Shown: positions 35,133 through 44,383, numbered from the stretch's first letter. The stretch: DNA of 64,000 nt from Paucibacter sp963740455 (GCA_963740455.1 CAVUEF010000012.1:248001-312000), one strand, 5' to 3'. Translations and numbers: made by a program. The notes: generated by a model not told the origin, from the letters alone.

Positions 35133-36292
35133 ATGAATAAGAACGACCAGACCTCGATGCTGTTGACCGGCAACCACGCCGCCGCCTGGGCTGCCAGGTT
35201 GGCGCGTCCCCAGGTGGTGCCGGTGTACCCGATCACGCCACAGACGCCGATTCTGGAGCTGCTCACCGAGTTCCATGCGCGGGGCGAATTCAACGCCGAA
35301 ATCCTCACGCCCGAGTCCGAGCATTCGGTGCTGTCGGCCTGCATTCCGGCCTCGCTGGCGGGTGCGCGCGTGTTCACGGCGACCGCCTCGCAAGGGCTGC
35401 TGTTGATGCACGAGGTGCTGCATTACGCCGCCGGCGCGCGCTCGGCCATCGTGATGGTCAACGTGAACCGCACGGTGGCGTCGCCCTGGGCCTTCTGGCC
35501 CGACCAGACCGACAGCCTGGCGCAGCGCGACACCGGCTGGATCCAGTACTACACCGAGACCGCACAGGAGTCGCTCGACACCGTGATCCAGGCGTTTCGC
35601 GTGGCCGAGCAGGTGCAGTTGCCGGTGCTGGTGAACCACGACGCGTTTTATGTGTCGCACGCCTGGAACCGGTACAAGTGCCGTCGCAGGAACTGGTCGA
35701 CGGCTACCTGCCGGCCTACGCGCCGGCGCAGCGTCTGGATACGGCGTCGGCTCATCCTGGGGCAACGTGGTCACGCAAGACATGTTCAAGCGCCACCGCC
35801 AGGCGGTTGACGCGGCGATGCAGCAAACGCTGAGCGTGGCACTCGACGCCGACCGCGAATGGGGCGAGCTGACCGGTCGCAGCCATGGCCTGGTCGAGCG
35901 CTACCGCTGCGACGGCGCACGTGCCGTGATCGTCACGCTGGGCAGCATGTGCGGCACGGCGCGCGAGGCGGTCGACGCACTGCGCGATGCGGGCGAGACG
36001 ATCGGGCTGCTGAAGATCCGCATGCTGCGTCCGCTGCCGGTGCAGGCGCTGCGCCTGGCGCTGGTCGGCGTACCCGATGTGCTTGGTGCTCGACCGCAAC
36101 CATTCGCCGGGCCTGGGCGGCGTCGTGCACCAGGAGCTGCGCGCCGCGCTCTACGGCATGAAGGATGCGCCGCGCATCCACGGTTTTTTGGCGGGCGTGG
36201 GCGGCGTCAATGTCTCGCCCGACAAGATCTGCGAGTTGGTGCATGGCGCCCTCGGCGCCGAGCCGCAAGCCGCATCGCTTTGGGCGAGGTAA
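35133..36292 (+). pseudogene. 2-oxoacid:acceptor oxidoreductase alpha subunit, three frameshifts
   Basis: The ATG at 35133 has GGAGG upstream and opens a good alpha subunit (VVPVYPITPQTPILELLTEF; ESEHSVLSACIPASLAGARV; VNRTVASPWAFWPDQTD). The frame breaks three times. Near 35665 the frame for EPVQVPSQELVDGYLP is lost by an apparent 1-bp deletion. Near 35757 a second apparent 1-bp deletion precedes WGNVVTQDMFKRHRQ. Near 36083 an extra T shifts VPDVL away from VLDRNHSPGLGGVVHQ. The last frame ends with TAA at 36290-36292, just before the beta start. As read, no full protein is made. Confidence 0.8.
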
Positions 36293-36297
36293 GCCGC

Positions 36298-37186
36298 ATG
36301 GAAACTTTGACTTTGAACGAAGCCCCGATGCTGTGCTCGGGCCACGCGGCCTGCCCCGGCTGTGTCGAGGCCATGTCGGTGCGCCATCTGCTGGCCACCA
36401 TCGGCCCCGACGCGATGGCGGTGATTCCGCCCTCGTGCATGGCCATCATCTCGGGCCCGCAGCCGTACAGCTCGCTGCACATCCCGGTCTATCAGCCCAC
36501 GCTCGAAGCCAGTGCCGCAGCGGCCTCGGGTCTGCGCCGCGCGCTCGATGCGCAAGGCAAGCGCGACACACATGTGATCGTGCTCGCTGGCGACGGCGGC
36601 ACTTACGACATCGGCTTTCAATGTCTGTCGTCGGCGGCCGAGCGCAACGAGAACATCATCTACTTCTGCCTCGACAACGAAGGCTATATGAACACCGGCG
36701 CGCAAAAATCCTCGTCGACGCCGCATTACGCCAGGACCAGCTCGACTCCTGACGGGCAAGACTTCACGCAAGAAGAATCTGACCGAAATCATGGCCGCCC
36801 ACCAAGTGCCCTATGCGGCCACCGCCAGCGTCGGCTTTCTGCCCGACATGGTGCGCAAGATCGAGAAGGCCAAGGCGATGCGCGGTTTTCGCATCATCAC
36901 GCTGCTGGTGCCTTGCCTCGACGGCTGGGGATTGAGCGAAGACGGCGGATTGAAGGCTGCGCGCTACGCGGTCGAGAGCGGCGCCTTCCCGCTCTACGAA
37001 GTCGAAGACGGCCGCCGCTACACGCTCAGCCAGCAGCGCACCGCCCGCCCGCTGAGCGACTACCTGGCGCTGCAGCGCCGCTACAAACACCTGCACGCCA
37101 GCGACATCGATGCGCTGCAAGCCGAGGTCAACGAAGGCTGGGCAAGGCTCGCGCGGCACGTCGAGATGAATCCGGCGGCGAGGTGA
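36298..37186 (+). pseudogene. 2-oxoacid:acceptor oxidoreductase beta subunit, one frameshift
   Basis: The TPP-binding beta subunit begins at 36298 and reads well (CSGHAACPGCVEAMSVRH; PPSCMAIISGPQPYSS; VLAGDGGTYDIGFQCLSSAAERN; DNEGYMNTGAQKSS). At about 36751 an apparent 1-bp insertion shifts the frame; the true continuation (GKTSRKKNLTEIMAAHQVPY) runs to a stop at 37186. Its last ~50 codons are duplicated at 42955-43121 on the far side of a SARP/PEP-CTERM island. Confidence 0.8.
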
Positions 37187-37195
37187 GGCGCTACC

Positions 37196-37894
37196 TCAAT
37201 CGAATCGGGCAATCTCACGCCGAGTTCGACGAACCAAGCCGCCCGCAAGGAGGGCCACACTGATCAGCGCAAAGGACGAAGGCTCAGGCACGCTGCCACC
37301 AGCGGGAGTATCGACGGGGGGCGTGCCGGAAGAGAAGGAGAAATTGTAGGTGTCGTAGTAGACCTGAAGGCCGCTCAAAATGCTTTGCTTGCTACCGTTT
37401 TCGGTCACCACGCAGCCCGTCGGATTGCCGGCGATGCCAGTGTTGATCTGATCCTTGCAAAGCTTGCCGGACCCTGACCCTTCACCATCGGACCAGAATT
37501 CCACGAACACCGAGGTGCCTGAGCCGTAATAGGTTCCACCAGAGTCCGCCAGCAACTGCGTGATGCGGAAATAGTCACTGACATGCTGCGTGTCCCCGGA
37601 TTCGCCCTGCTCGCCGATCCAGTAGGTGAAGCTTGTGCCGGCGAACCCTAGCCTGTCGTCGAGCGCCGCCGCATGGGGGGCAGAGGTACGTCCAGGCGCA
37701 ATCATGTAGCAGCTCACTGAGCCATCGGGGTTGGCCGAAGGGCAGTAACCGTCGGCAAGTTGCTGGCCGTCGACGAAAGTCAGGATTTCACCTGCCACGG
37801 TATTCTTGAACATGACGTTGAAGGTGCTGGCGTGGCTTGCCATCGGCAACAGCGCCATCAGGCTCACGGACAGTAAGGTTCTGCGGATCGACAT
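37196..37894 (-). CDS. PEP-CTERM sorting-domain protein
   Basis: A 232-residue exported protein. The start at 37894 gives a clean signal peptide (MSIRRTLLSVSLMALLPMASHAS). A middle of no recognised family is rich in Gly, Ser, Thr and aromatic residues. It ends with VPEPSSFALISVALLAGGLVRR, the PEP-CTERM signal with motif, helix and basic tail for exosortase processing. It converges with the beta-subunit gene and diverges from a truncated SARP copy. No exosortase is in the window. Confidence 0.88.
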   Translation of the reverse strand: MSIRRTLLSVSLMALLPMASHASTFNVMFKNTVAGEILTFVDGQQLADGYCPSANPDGSVSCYMIAPGRTSAPHAAALDDRLGFAGTSFTYWIGEQGESGDTQHVSDYFRITQLLADSGGTYYGSGTSVFVEFWSDGEGSGSGKLCKDQINTGIAGNPTGCVVTENGSKQSILSGLQVYYDTYNFSFSSGTPPVDTPAGGSVPEPSSFALISVALLAGGLVRRTRREIARFD

Positions 37895-37936
37895 GGGGTG
37901 CTCCTTGGATGCTGGAGTCCAAGGTATATCCATCGA

Positions 37937-37954
37937 GCGTCACAAGAACGCAAT
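37937..37954. promoter_or_regulatory. Conserved 18-bp block, candidate SARP operator (copy 1)
   Basis: GCGTCACAAGAACGCAAT is identical to 39639-39656 although the surrounding copies have diverged. On the minus strand it includes TTGCGTT-CTTG-TGACGCT, a 7+4+7 arrangement with 11-bp period and partial heptamer identity, followed 7 bp later by TATACC before the PEP-CTERM gene. A SARP-type site is plausible but weaker than the TAACG sites further on. Confidence 0.4.
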
Positions 37955-38095
37955 GAGCGCGTGTCGCCTTCCCCTGCATTCACGGGATGCCGGGCGGGCC
38001 AGGCGTGCGAAGAGCGCAAATTCCGGCCGGAACTGCCGGTACAGTTTGTTGCGGGCCGTGGGCCCGACCGGGCGCGACAAGGAGGCGCCAGCGCG

Positions 38096-38560
38096 ATGGC
38101 TCTGTTCCATTTGACTCTGCTGGGCGGCTTCGAATTGCGCACGACTGCGGGTGTGGCGGTGCGCCTGCCGACCCGCAAGGCCGAGGCATTGCTGGCCTAC
38201 ATCGCCGCCGAGTCGCCACAGGCCCAGCGCCGCGAGGCCTTGGCCTCCTTGCTGTGGGGGCAAGGCAACGACCAGAGCGCCCTGGCCAGTCTGCGCCAGG
38301 CGTTATCGCTGATCGGCAAGGTCAGCCCGCAGCGCGTGCTGTTGATCACCGGGCGCAGCGTCGCGCTCGCGCCCGACGTGATGAAAGTCGACGCCGTCGA
38401 GTTCGACGCCGCCGCGTTGCCGTCCGGTGTCATTTCGCAGAGGCTCCTAAAGATTATCGGTTTCGGCAGAATGTTTGTGTTCTCGCAACCGGCATGCCAA
38501 GCAACACCGGGATTGAGGACGCGAGTACGGGTGCGGACCCTGACCGGCGCTGGCGGCTGA
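38096..38560 (+). pseudogene. Truncated SARP-type regulator (N-terminal winged-helix only)
   Basis: From the ATG at 38096 to about 38412 the product is nearly identical to the first ~105 residues of the regulator at 39797 (LLGGFELRT, LPTRKAEALLAYIAAESPQAQRREALASLLW). After VEFDAAA the reading enters unrelated sequence and stops at 38560. The BTAD, ATPase and TPR parts are absent. The upstream region with RBS AAGGAGG is also duplicated. It may be non-functional, or a small DNA-binding competitor. Confidence 0.8.
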
Positions 38561-38603
38561 GCTCCAGGGAAGGCCAGCCCGCGCCAAGGCTCGGGGCAGC
38601 GGA

Positions 38604-39335
38604 TCAATGCGAGTCGCGCGGCAGATGTTTCCGACGCCGGGTGAATGCCAACGCGATCAGACCCATGCCGACCAGCGTTGCCCCTTGCGGTTCCGGCACC
38701 TGAACGATGCTCTCGCAGCCTTCACAGCCCAGGGGGTACGCGACCCAAGTGAAAGGCATCGGGAGGGCGGGGAATACTAACGGCGCGGTACGCAGGAACA
38801 GCGTCGCAGCCCGGGCAGATGCACCGCCACCGCTGGGCGCGAAGTCGTAGTAGTTCAGTTCCTGCCAATCGGCGCTTTCCGTCATGTCGCCGAGCATGGA
38901 GCGTACGGTGCCACTGTTGACCAGTGGAATCATGCCCTCGGACCCGAACTGGAGGTGCGCATAAGGATCGGCGGTCTTGATCATCGAGATCTCGCGTGCG
39001 CTCAGCACCGAGCTGGCATCAAAGATGTCGCGGTACTTCGAAGACCGGCCGTTGGGGTAGACATTACCTGTCACGCCCAGGTTGAACTGGAACGCGATGT
39101 AGTCATAGGGCGTACGCAATTCGTATGCCGACGAAGAACTGATGCTGTTGCAGCTTCCGTCGTTGTTGCCGTAGACGCTGATCCCGGGGCCCATCGTGTC
39201 AACGATGCAGAGCGTTGTGAAATGGGTGGAAATCGTCAACTCGTTCAGCGCATCCAACGGGATGATGGACGCTGAAGCGACCGTGCCTATCGCGGCACCT
39301 AATACAAGTACTCCACTGGCAAGAAATTTTTTCAT
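38604..39335 (-). CDS. PEP-CTERM sorting-domain protein
   Basis: A 243-residue exported protein with signal peptide MKKFLASGVLVLGAAIGTVASAS and a C-terminal VPEPQGATLVGMGLIALAFTRRRK sorting signal. The middle is not a recognised family; it contains paired cysteines in CEGCES near the C-terminus. The start at 39335 with AGGAG upstream is preferred to a start 17 codons earlier. Confidence 0.88.
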   Translation of the reverse strand: MKKFLASGVLVLGAAIGTVASASIIPLDALNELTISTHFTTLCIVDTMGPGISVYGNNDGSCNSISSSSAYELRTPYDYIAFQFNLGVTGNVYPNGRSSKYRDIFDASSVLSAREISMIKTADPYAHLQFGSEGMIPLVNSGTVRSMLGDMTESADWQELNYYDFAPSGGGASARAATLFLRTAPLVFPALPMPFTWVAYPLGCEGCESIVQVPEPQGATLVGMGLIALAFTRRRKHLPRDSH

Positions 39336-39415
39336 GATGAATGCTCCTGGTTGGGGTTGTGATTCAGGATCCATCGTTAGATCCAAGGCCTCCTAGAGGC
39401 TGTCGAAGGGAAAAT

Positions 39416-39526
39416 TTAAGGGTTCTGCACCGCAATGGCGCCTGCATGAGCCGATGCTGCCGGCATCGTCAGTGCAATTAGCACCATCAGTCCGACACCC
39501 AGCTGCCGGATCGCGGCGTACGGCAT
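39416..39526 (-). pseudogene. Signal-peptide-only remnant of a secreted (probably PEP-CTERM) gene
   Basis: A 36-codon frame encodes RQLGVGLMVLIALTMPAASAHA plus a few residues (GAIAVQNP) then a stop. It is a well-formed signal peptide with nothing behind it, placed where the other duplicated unit has a full PEP-CTERM gene divergent from a SARP gene. Best read as the 5' remnant of a gene cut by the rearrangement. Confidence 0.5.
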
Positions 39527-39638
39527 GCGGCGTGGCCCAGCGGCCTGCCGGCGATGCTGGGCAGCTGACCTGATAAACGGGGGAATGTGGCATGGTCGTT
39601 CTGCCTGTGCGCTGTTGGGATGTACTTGTACCGGCCCG

Positions 39639-39656
39639 GCGTCACAAGAACGCAAT
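39639..39656. promoter_or_regulatory. Conserved 18-bp block, candidate SARP operator (copy 2)
   Basis: The same 18 bases as at 37937-37954, 141 bp upstream of the full-length SARP gene and upstream of the signal-peptide remnant on the other strand. Its exact preservation inside diverged flanks suggests selection on a binding site. Confidence 0.4.
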
Positions 39657-39796
39657 TTGCACGTACCACCAGCCCACACATTTGGGGGGTGCCGGCCGCC
39701 CAGGTTTGCGAACAACGCAATCACTGCCGAAGCTGCCCGGTACAGTGTGTTGCGGGCCGTGGGCCCGACCGGGTGCGACAAGGAGGCACCAGCGCG

Positions 39797-42700
39797 ATGG
39801 CCCTGTTCCATTTGACTCTGCTGGGCGGCTTCGAGTTGCGCACGGCTGCTGGCGTGGTGGTGCGCCTGCCGACCCGCAAGGCCGAGGCGCTGCTGGCTTA
39901 CATCGCCGCCGAGTCGCCACAGGCCCAGCGCCGCGAGGCCTTGGCCTCCTTGCTGTGGGGGCAAGGCAACGACCAGAGCGCCCTGGCCAGTCTGCGCCAG
40001 GCGTTATCGCTGATCGGCAAGGTCAGCCCGCAGCGCGTGCTGTTGATCACCGGCCGCAGCGTCGCGCTAGCACCCGGCGTGATCGAAGTCGACGCCGTCG
40101 AGTTCGACGCCGCCGCGTCATCGTCCGACATCGAGTCGCTGCGGCGCGCCGCCGATCTGTACCGGGGCGAGCTGCTCACCGGGATGGCGGTGAATGAGCC
40201 GGCCTTCGAGGACTGGCTGTCGGGCGCGCGCGCGCGATCTCGTGAACGCGCGATTCAACTACTGGGCCGGCTTGCCGCGGCGCAACAGGCCGGTGGCGAG
40301 ATCGAGTCTGCGCTGCAGACTTGCCTGCGGCTCCTGGACATCGATCCCTTGCTGGAGTCCGGACATCGCCGTCTGATGTCCCTGTATGCGCTGCAGGGTC
40401 GGCGCGCGGCGGCGCTGCGCCAATACCAGGTGTGCGTCAACGTGCTGCAACGCGAGTTGGGTGCCGAGCCCGAATTGCCCACGCGGCAGCTCTACAACAC
40501 GCTGCTGCGCCAACAGCACGGCGACAGCGCCATTGCGGCCGCGGGGCCGGCGAGCGCGGGACCGCTTGCGCACGACGTCGCGCCGCCAGTTGATGCGCCA
40601 GTGCACGAGGCCCCGTTGATCGGGCGCGATGCGGAGTTGCGTCAGCTCGTCGCCGCGCTGGGCGGTGCGCGTTTGCGGCTGCCCCAGGTCATCGCGGTCC
40701 TTGGCGAAGCGGGCATCGGCAAGACCCGGCTGGTGGAAGAAGTCAGCGCCCGGGCCACCACCGAGGGCTTGCGGGTTCTCATGGCACGCGGCCATGAGAG
40801 CCAACAGTTGTTCCCGCTGGCGCCTTGGGTGGACATGTTTCGCTCGGCGGGCGTCGCGGCGGACAAGGCACTGCTAGAGGCCCTCGATCCAGCCTGGCAA
40901 GGCGAAATGGCCAACCTGCTGCCCGAGCTGGCAGGCCGGCACCAGAGCGCCGACGACGAGAGCGCAGCGACGGCCCGCCAGGCGCGCCTGTTCGAGTCCG
41001 TCGTCCAACTGCTGGCGTTGCTGGCGGCTCGCCCGACGCTGCTGCTGTTCGAAGACCTGCACTGGTGCGACGAGACCAGCCTGCGCCTGCTGGCCATGGT
41101 GGCCCGCCGAGGCCAAGCTTGGCCGCTGACGATCGTGGTCACTGCCCGCGATGAGGAAGTGTCGGAATCGGCTGCGTTGCGTCGCGCACTGCGCGAACTG
41201 GCCCAAGGGCCGCGCTTCAGGCGCGTCGAGCCGCGCCCGCTGACGCAGCAGGAGACCGCCTCGATGGTGCACGCGCTGTTGAGCAGCGACGCGGACACCC
41301 AGTCCAGCGCCCGTCTGGCTGATCGGGTGTGGAAGACCAGCGAGGGCAATCCTTTCGTGGTGGTCGAGGCGATGCGAGCGATCGGCGCCGGCCAGGCCCA
41401 CGTGGACGACACCACACTGGCCTTGCCTGAACGCGTGCGTGATCTCATCAAGAGCCACCTGGAGTTGTTGAGCCCGCACGCACGCCGACTCGCGACGGTG
41501 CTGGCTGTGGCGGGGCGTGAGACCGACTTTGCGCTGTTGCAGCTGGCGACCGGCCGGAGCCAATCCGAAGCTGCCGATGCGCTTGAGGAACTGGTGCGCA
41601 GACGCATGCTGCGCCTGGTGGGCGAATCGTTCGACTTCACGCATGCACGCATCCGCCAGGCCGCGAGCGACGAGTTGCTGGAGCCCACCCGGCGCGCGCT
41701 GCACCTGGCCCTGGCCCTGGCTTTCGAGCAGCTGCATGCCAATGACTTGTCGATGGTCAACGACCGCCTGGCCTTTCACTACTCGCACACCCGCGAACAT
41801 GCCAAGGCCGTGTTCTATCTGAGCGGTCTGGCCGCCCGGGCATCGCACGACGGCGCGCACGATCAGGCCCTGATGGCACTGGGCCAGGCGCTTGATCACC
41901 TGGCCCGCGGACACGCGCCTGGGCAGGAGAGTGCGCGACGCGAGCTGGTCTTGCGCCAGGCGCGCAGCTTGTTCTTCCTGGGCCGATTCAAGGACGTGCT
42001 GGCGCTGCTGCTGCCCGAACAGGCTGGCGTGGACGGCGCCGCCGATCCGCGCCAGGCAGCCCACTATTACCTGCGTCTGGGCAGCACGCGAACCTACCTG
42101 GGCGAGCACGCCCAAGCTGCGGATGACGCCCGCCGCGCCTTGCACGAGGCCACCGCTTGCGGTGACCGCGCGACCATGGGCAAGGCGCATTTCCTGCTTG
42201 CGCTGGAGCACTTTTGGGCCAGGCCAATGCAGGGTGTGCAGCATGGTCAACAAGCGGTGGCCTTGCTCGAAGACACGACCGAAGGCTGGTGGTTGGGCCA
42301 AGCGTACTGGATTCTCGGCCTCAACCTGTCATACCGCGGCCGCTTTGTCGAGGCACTGGCCATGGAAGCGCGCGCTCGGGCTCTGGCCGAAGAAGCGACG
42401 GATCGGCGCCTGGCCAGCTACGCCGCCTGGGCCACCGGCTTCATCCACACGCTGGCGGGTGAGCTCGATGCGGCGCTGTCGGCATGCCGCCTGAGCGTCG
42501 AGTTGGCGCTCGACCCCTTGAACCGGATGACCGCGCTGGGCATGCTCGGCTTGGCATTGATCACGAGTGGCGATGCGGCCGAGGCGCTGGCGGTGCTCGC
42601 CGAGGCCATCCCGCAGGCGGAGCAATTTCGCATTCCACAGATGCATGGCCTGTTCCTGACCTTCCGCGGCGAAGCCCAATTGCAGCTGGGCGATCTGGAG

Positions 42701-42949
42701 GCAGCCCGGCAACAAGCCGCGCAAGGCGCCGACATCAGCCGCCGCGCGGGTTATGAGTACGCGCTGGGCTGGTCGCAGCGCGTGCTGGGCCGAGTCGCAA
42801 TGGCCGAGGGCAAACCGGGGCAGGCGCACATCGAGATGACGCAGGCGATCGCCACCTTCGACGCCATGGGCGCGCCCTTCGAGGCCGGCCGCACGCGGCT
42901 TGAATTGGCCGCATGCCTCGATGCCTGTAGCAGGGACGATCAGGGATAA
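39797..42949 (+). CDS. SARP/AfsR-type transcriptional activator with BTAD, ATPase and TPR domains
   Basis: A 1050-residue regulator. Residues 1-95: OmpR-type winged helix (FHLTLLGGFELRT; LPTRKAEALLAYIA; LASLLWGQGNDQSALASLRQAL). Residues ~100-245: BTAD helices (DLYRGELLTGMAVNEPAFEDWL; ALQGRRAAALRQYQVCVNVL). Residues ~275-560: STAND-type AAA ATPase with Walker A GEAGIGKTR (~307) and Walker B LLLFEDLHW (~418). Residues ~640-1000: TPR-like helices. No LuxR HTH at the C-terminus. AAGGAGG lies upstream of the ATG. Likely targets are the neighbouring PEP-CTERM genes. The C-terminus abuts the duplicated beta-subunit fragment. Confidence 0.88.
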   Translation: MALFHLTLLGGFELRTAAGVVVRLPTRKAEALLAYIAAESPQAQRREALASLLWGQGNDQSALASLRQALSLIGKVSPQRVLLITGRSVALAPGVIEVDAVEFDAAASSSDIESLRRAADLYRGELLTGMAVNEPAFEDWLSGARARSRERAIQLLGRLAAAQQAGGEIESALQTCLRLLDIDPLLESGHRRLMSLYALQGRRAAALRQYQVCVNVLQRELGAEPELPTRQLYNTLLRQQHGDSAIAAAGPASAGPLAHDVAPPVDAPVHEAPLIGRDAELRQLVAALGGARLRLPQVIAVLGEAGIGKTRLVEEVSARATTEGLRVLMARGHESQQLFPLAPWVDMFRSAGVAADKALLEALDPAWQGEMANLLPELAGRHQSADDESAATARQARLFESVVQLLALLAARPTLLLFEDLHWCDETSLRLLAMVARRGQAWPLTIVVTARDEEVSESAALRRALRELAQGPRFRRVEPRPLTQQETASMVHALLSSDADTQSSARLADRVWKTSEGNPFVVVEAMRAIGAGQAHVDDTTLALPERVRDLIKSHLELLSPHARRLATVLAVAGRETDFALLQLATGRSQSEAADALEELVRRRMLRLVGESFDFTHARIRQAASDELLEPTRRALHLALALAFEQLHANDLSMVNDRLAFHYSHTREHAKAVFYLSGLAARASHDGAHDQALMALGQALDHLARGHAPGQESARRELVLRQARSLFFLGRFKDVLALLLPEQAGVDGAADPRQAAHYYLRLGSTRTYLGEHAQAADDARRALHEATACGDRATMGKAHFLLALEHFWARPMQGVQHGQQAVALLEDTTEGWWLGQAYWILGLNLSYRGRFVEALAMEARARALAEEATDRRLASYAAWATGFIHTLAGELDAALSACRLSVELALDPLNRMTALGMLGLALITSGDAAEALAVLAEAIPQAEQFRIPQMHGLFLTFRGEAQLQLGDLEAARQQAAQGADISRRAGYEYALGWSQRVLGRVAMAEGKPGQAHIEMTQAIATFDAMGAPFEAGRTRLELAACLDACSRDDQG

Positions 42950-42954
42950 GACCT

Positions 42955-43121
42955 GGCAGCGTACCGCCCGCCCGGTGAGCGATTACCTGGCGCTGCAGCG
43001 CCGCTACAAACACCTGCACGCCAGCGACATCGAAGCGCTGCAAGCAGAGGTCGATGAAGGCTGGGCAAGACTCGCGCGCTACGTGGCGATGAATCCGGTG
43101 GGTGGGGTGGAGCGGGTTTAG
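42955..43121 (+). pseudogene. Duplicated 3' end of the oxidoreductase beta-subunit gene
   Basis: The frame RTARPVSDYLALQRRYKHLH...GWARLARYVAMNP repeats the last ~50 codons of the beta gene at 37031-37170, with about one change in eight to ten bases. There is no start codon context and no catalytic part. It begins six bases after the SARP stop and marks the right border of the 5.8-kb island. Confidence 0.85.
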
Positions 43122-43187
43122 GCAATGACGCCCTGCGACTTCTGCGCATTCGTTCGCCGTCGGTTCGGCGGCAGATAACGCTATTCG

Positions 43188-43583
43188 TCAGAGCGCGTTC
43201 AATGCAACTGCGCGACTCGGGAACGCTTTCAGAAGTTTCTTGTCCATCGTCACGAGTTTGGTGCCGAGCGTTTCAGCCAATGCGATGAACTCGCAGTCAT
43301 ACGCCGAGCAGTCGCTGTCACGCGCCAATTCGAGAACGCTTCTTGAGTCGACCTCGTACTCGCATCCGGCCAGCAATGCCTCAGCTTCGGCTTGCAAAGC
43401 GACCGCCTGCTCAAAGCTCAAGCTCTTGCGCCTCAGGTAGCCCGCGAGAATATTGCGAAACTCGCTGCGCCACAAAACGGGAGCTGCCCACTCAGGTTCG
43501 ATGGCAAGCAGTGCCTCTGCGGCACCCGTGTATTCGCCCGGCAAGTACAAGTAGGCGAGTACGTTCGAGTCGACGACGATCAT
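43188..43583 (-). CDS. PIN-domain toxin (VapC-like)
   Basis: A 131-residue PIN-domain RNase with the acidic residues of the active site: D5 in IVVDSNVLAYLY, Glu in RSEFRNIL, Asp in SAYDCEFIALAE and the final Asp in LVTMDKKLL. Such proteins cleave tRNA or rRNA. Its ATG overlaps the stop of an upstream FitA/VapB-like antitoxin frame, but that antitoxin carries a frameshift. Confidence 0.88.
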   Translation of the reverse strand: MIVVDSNVLAYLYLPGEYTGAAEALLAIEPEWAAPVLWRSEFRNILAGYLRRKSLSFEQAVALQAEAEALLAGCEYEVDSRSVLELARDSDCSAYDCEFIALAETLGTKLVTMDKKLLKAFPSRAVALNAL

Positions 43584-43826
43584 GCGCGGCCGTCCCGCTT
43601 CAGCGCGTCGATATCACGCGCCAAGAACTTCGCGGGCTTCAACGCAGCCCTGAGTTCACGGGCACGCGCCAAGCGTTCTGTAGTAGCAAGCCGTGTTGGC
43701 ACCAGCACCGCTTCCAGACACACAATGGCTTCGCTGTTCATGCTGCGCCTGTGTCAGTTCAGCAGAAGCTTTCAGCCGCTCGTAAACGGCGTCAGGAATA
43801 TTCTTCAGGGTCAGGGTTGTGGTCAT
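43580..43826 (-). pseudogene. FitA/VapB-like antitoxin with a +1 frameshift
   Basis: The ATG at 43826 reads MTTTLTLKNIPDAVYERLKASAEL, an RHH antitoxin N-terminus, then leaves frame near 43757 because of one apparent extra A. Removing it restores HRRSMNSEAIVCLEAVLVPT and a FitA-type C-terminus (LARARELRAALKPAKFLARDIDALKRDGRA) ending in the ATGA overlap with the toxin. As read, the RHH domain and the toxin-binding tail are separated. An internal ATG could still express the tail. Confidence 0.7.
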
Positions 43827-44383
43827 GAGTCAGCGCATCCAGAGTGGAACCATTATGGTGTCAACACACAAACTCGTCAATCTGCTCGGTGGCGGCCTGC
43901 GTGAAGCGGTGGATACGAAAGTCGGCCGCGTCTGATGAAACCTTCCACGGGCTTGCTGCTTTCAGGGGGGAACGGTTGGGACGACCAGCGTGCCGAGTTT
44001 CTGAACGCATTGCCGCATCAAAATGCTACTCGCCCTGACCCGTTGCCTCACGTAATTTGCTACCCGTCGGATGGTCCGGCGGGGGCAGAACAACGTGATG
44101 AGGCAAATCTGCATGACAACACGCATGGACATGCGTCTCGCACGGACTCTGGGGCGCCGTCGCGCTCGGTCGCGCCAGCCGCAGAAACTTCTGGACGGCA
44201 CTTCCGTTCGGCCTCGCGCCGGACATCTTTTCGTTCGGGCCGCTGTTCGCGAACGGGCTGCTGCCTGAACAGTCTGGACAGGCAAGTCATTTGTGCTGTG
44301 TCGATGTCTGCTTGCCATCCTGAAGCCACGCACATCGAGCGTTGCACCTTGCGCACCGCCACAATTTTCGAGATCGGCTTGGC
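43827..44383. other. Region without a convincing gene; contains a dispersed ~76-bp repeat
   Basis: No ORF here has family-like sequence or good start context. At 44123-44198 a ~76-bp stretch beginning GCATGGACATGCGTCTCGCA is about 80% identical to 46611-46686, in front of the PEP-CTERM gene at 46790. Both contain an ATGCGTCTCGCACGGA start-like string. It is probably decayed gene remnant. Confidence 0.5.

Noticed and set aside
36070..36100. Programmed frameshifting in the alpha-subunit gene
   Set aside because: No slippery heptamer or downstream stem was recognised, and several unrelated shifts occur in the same gene pair; mutation or sequence error is simpler.
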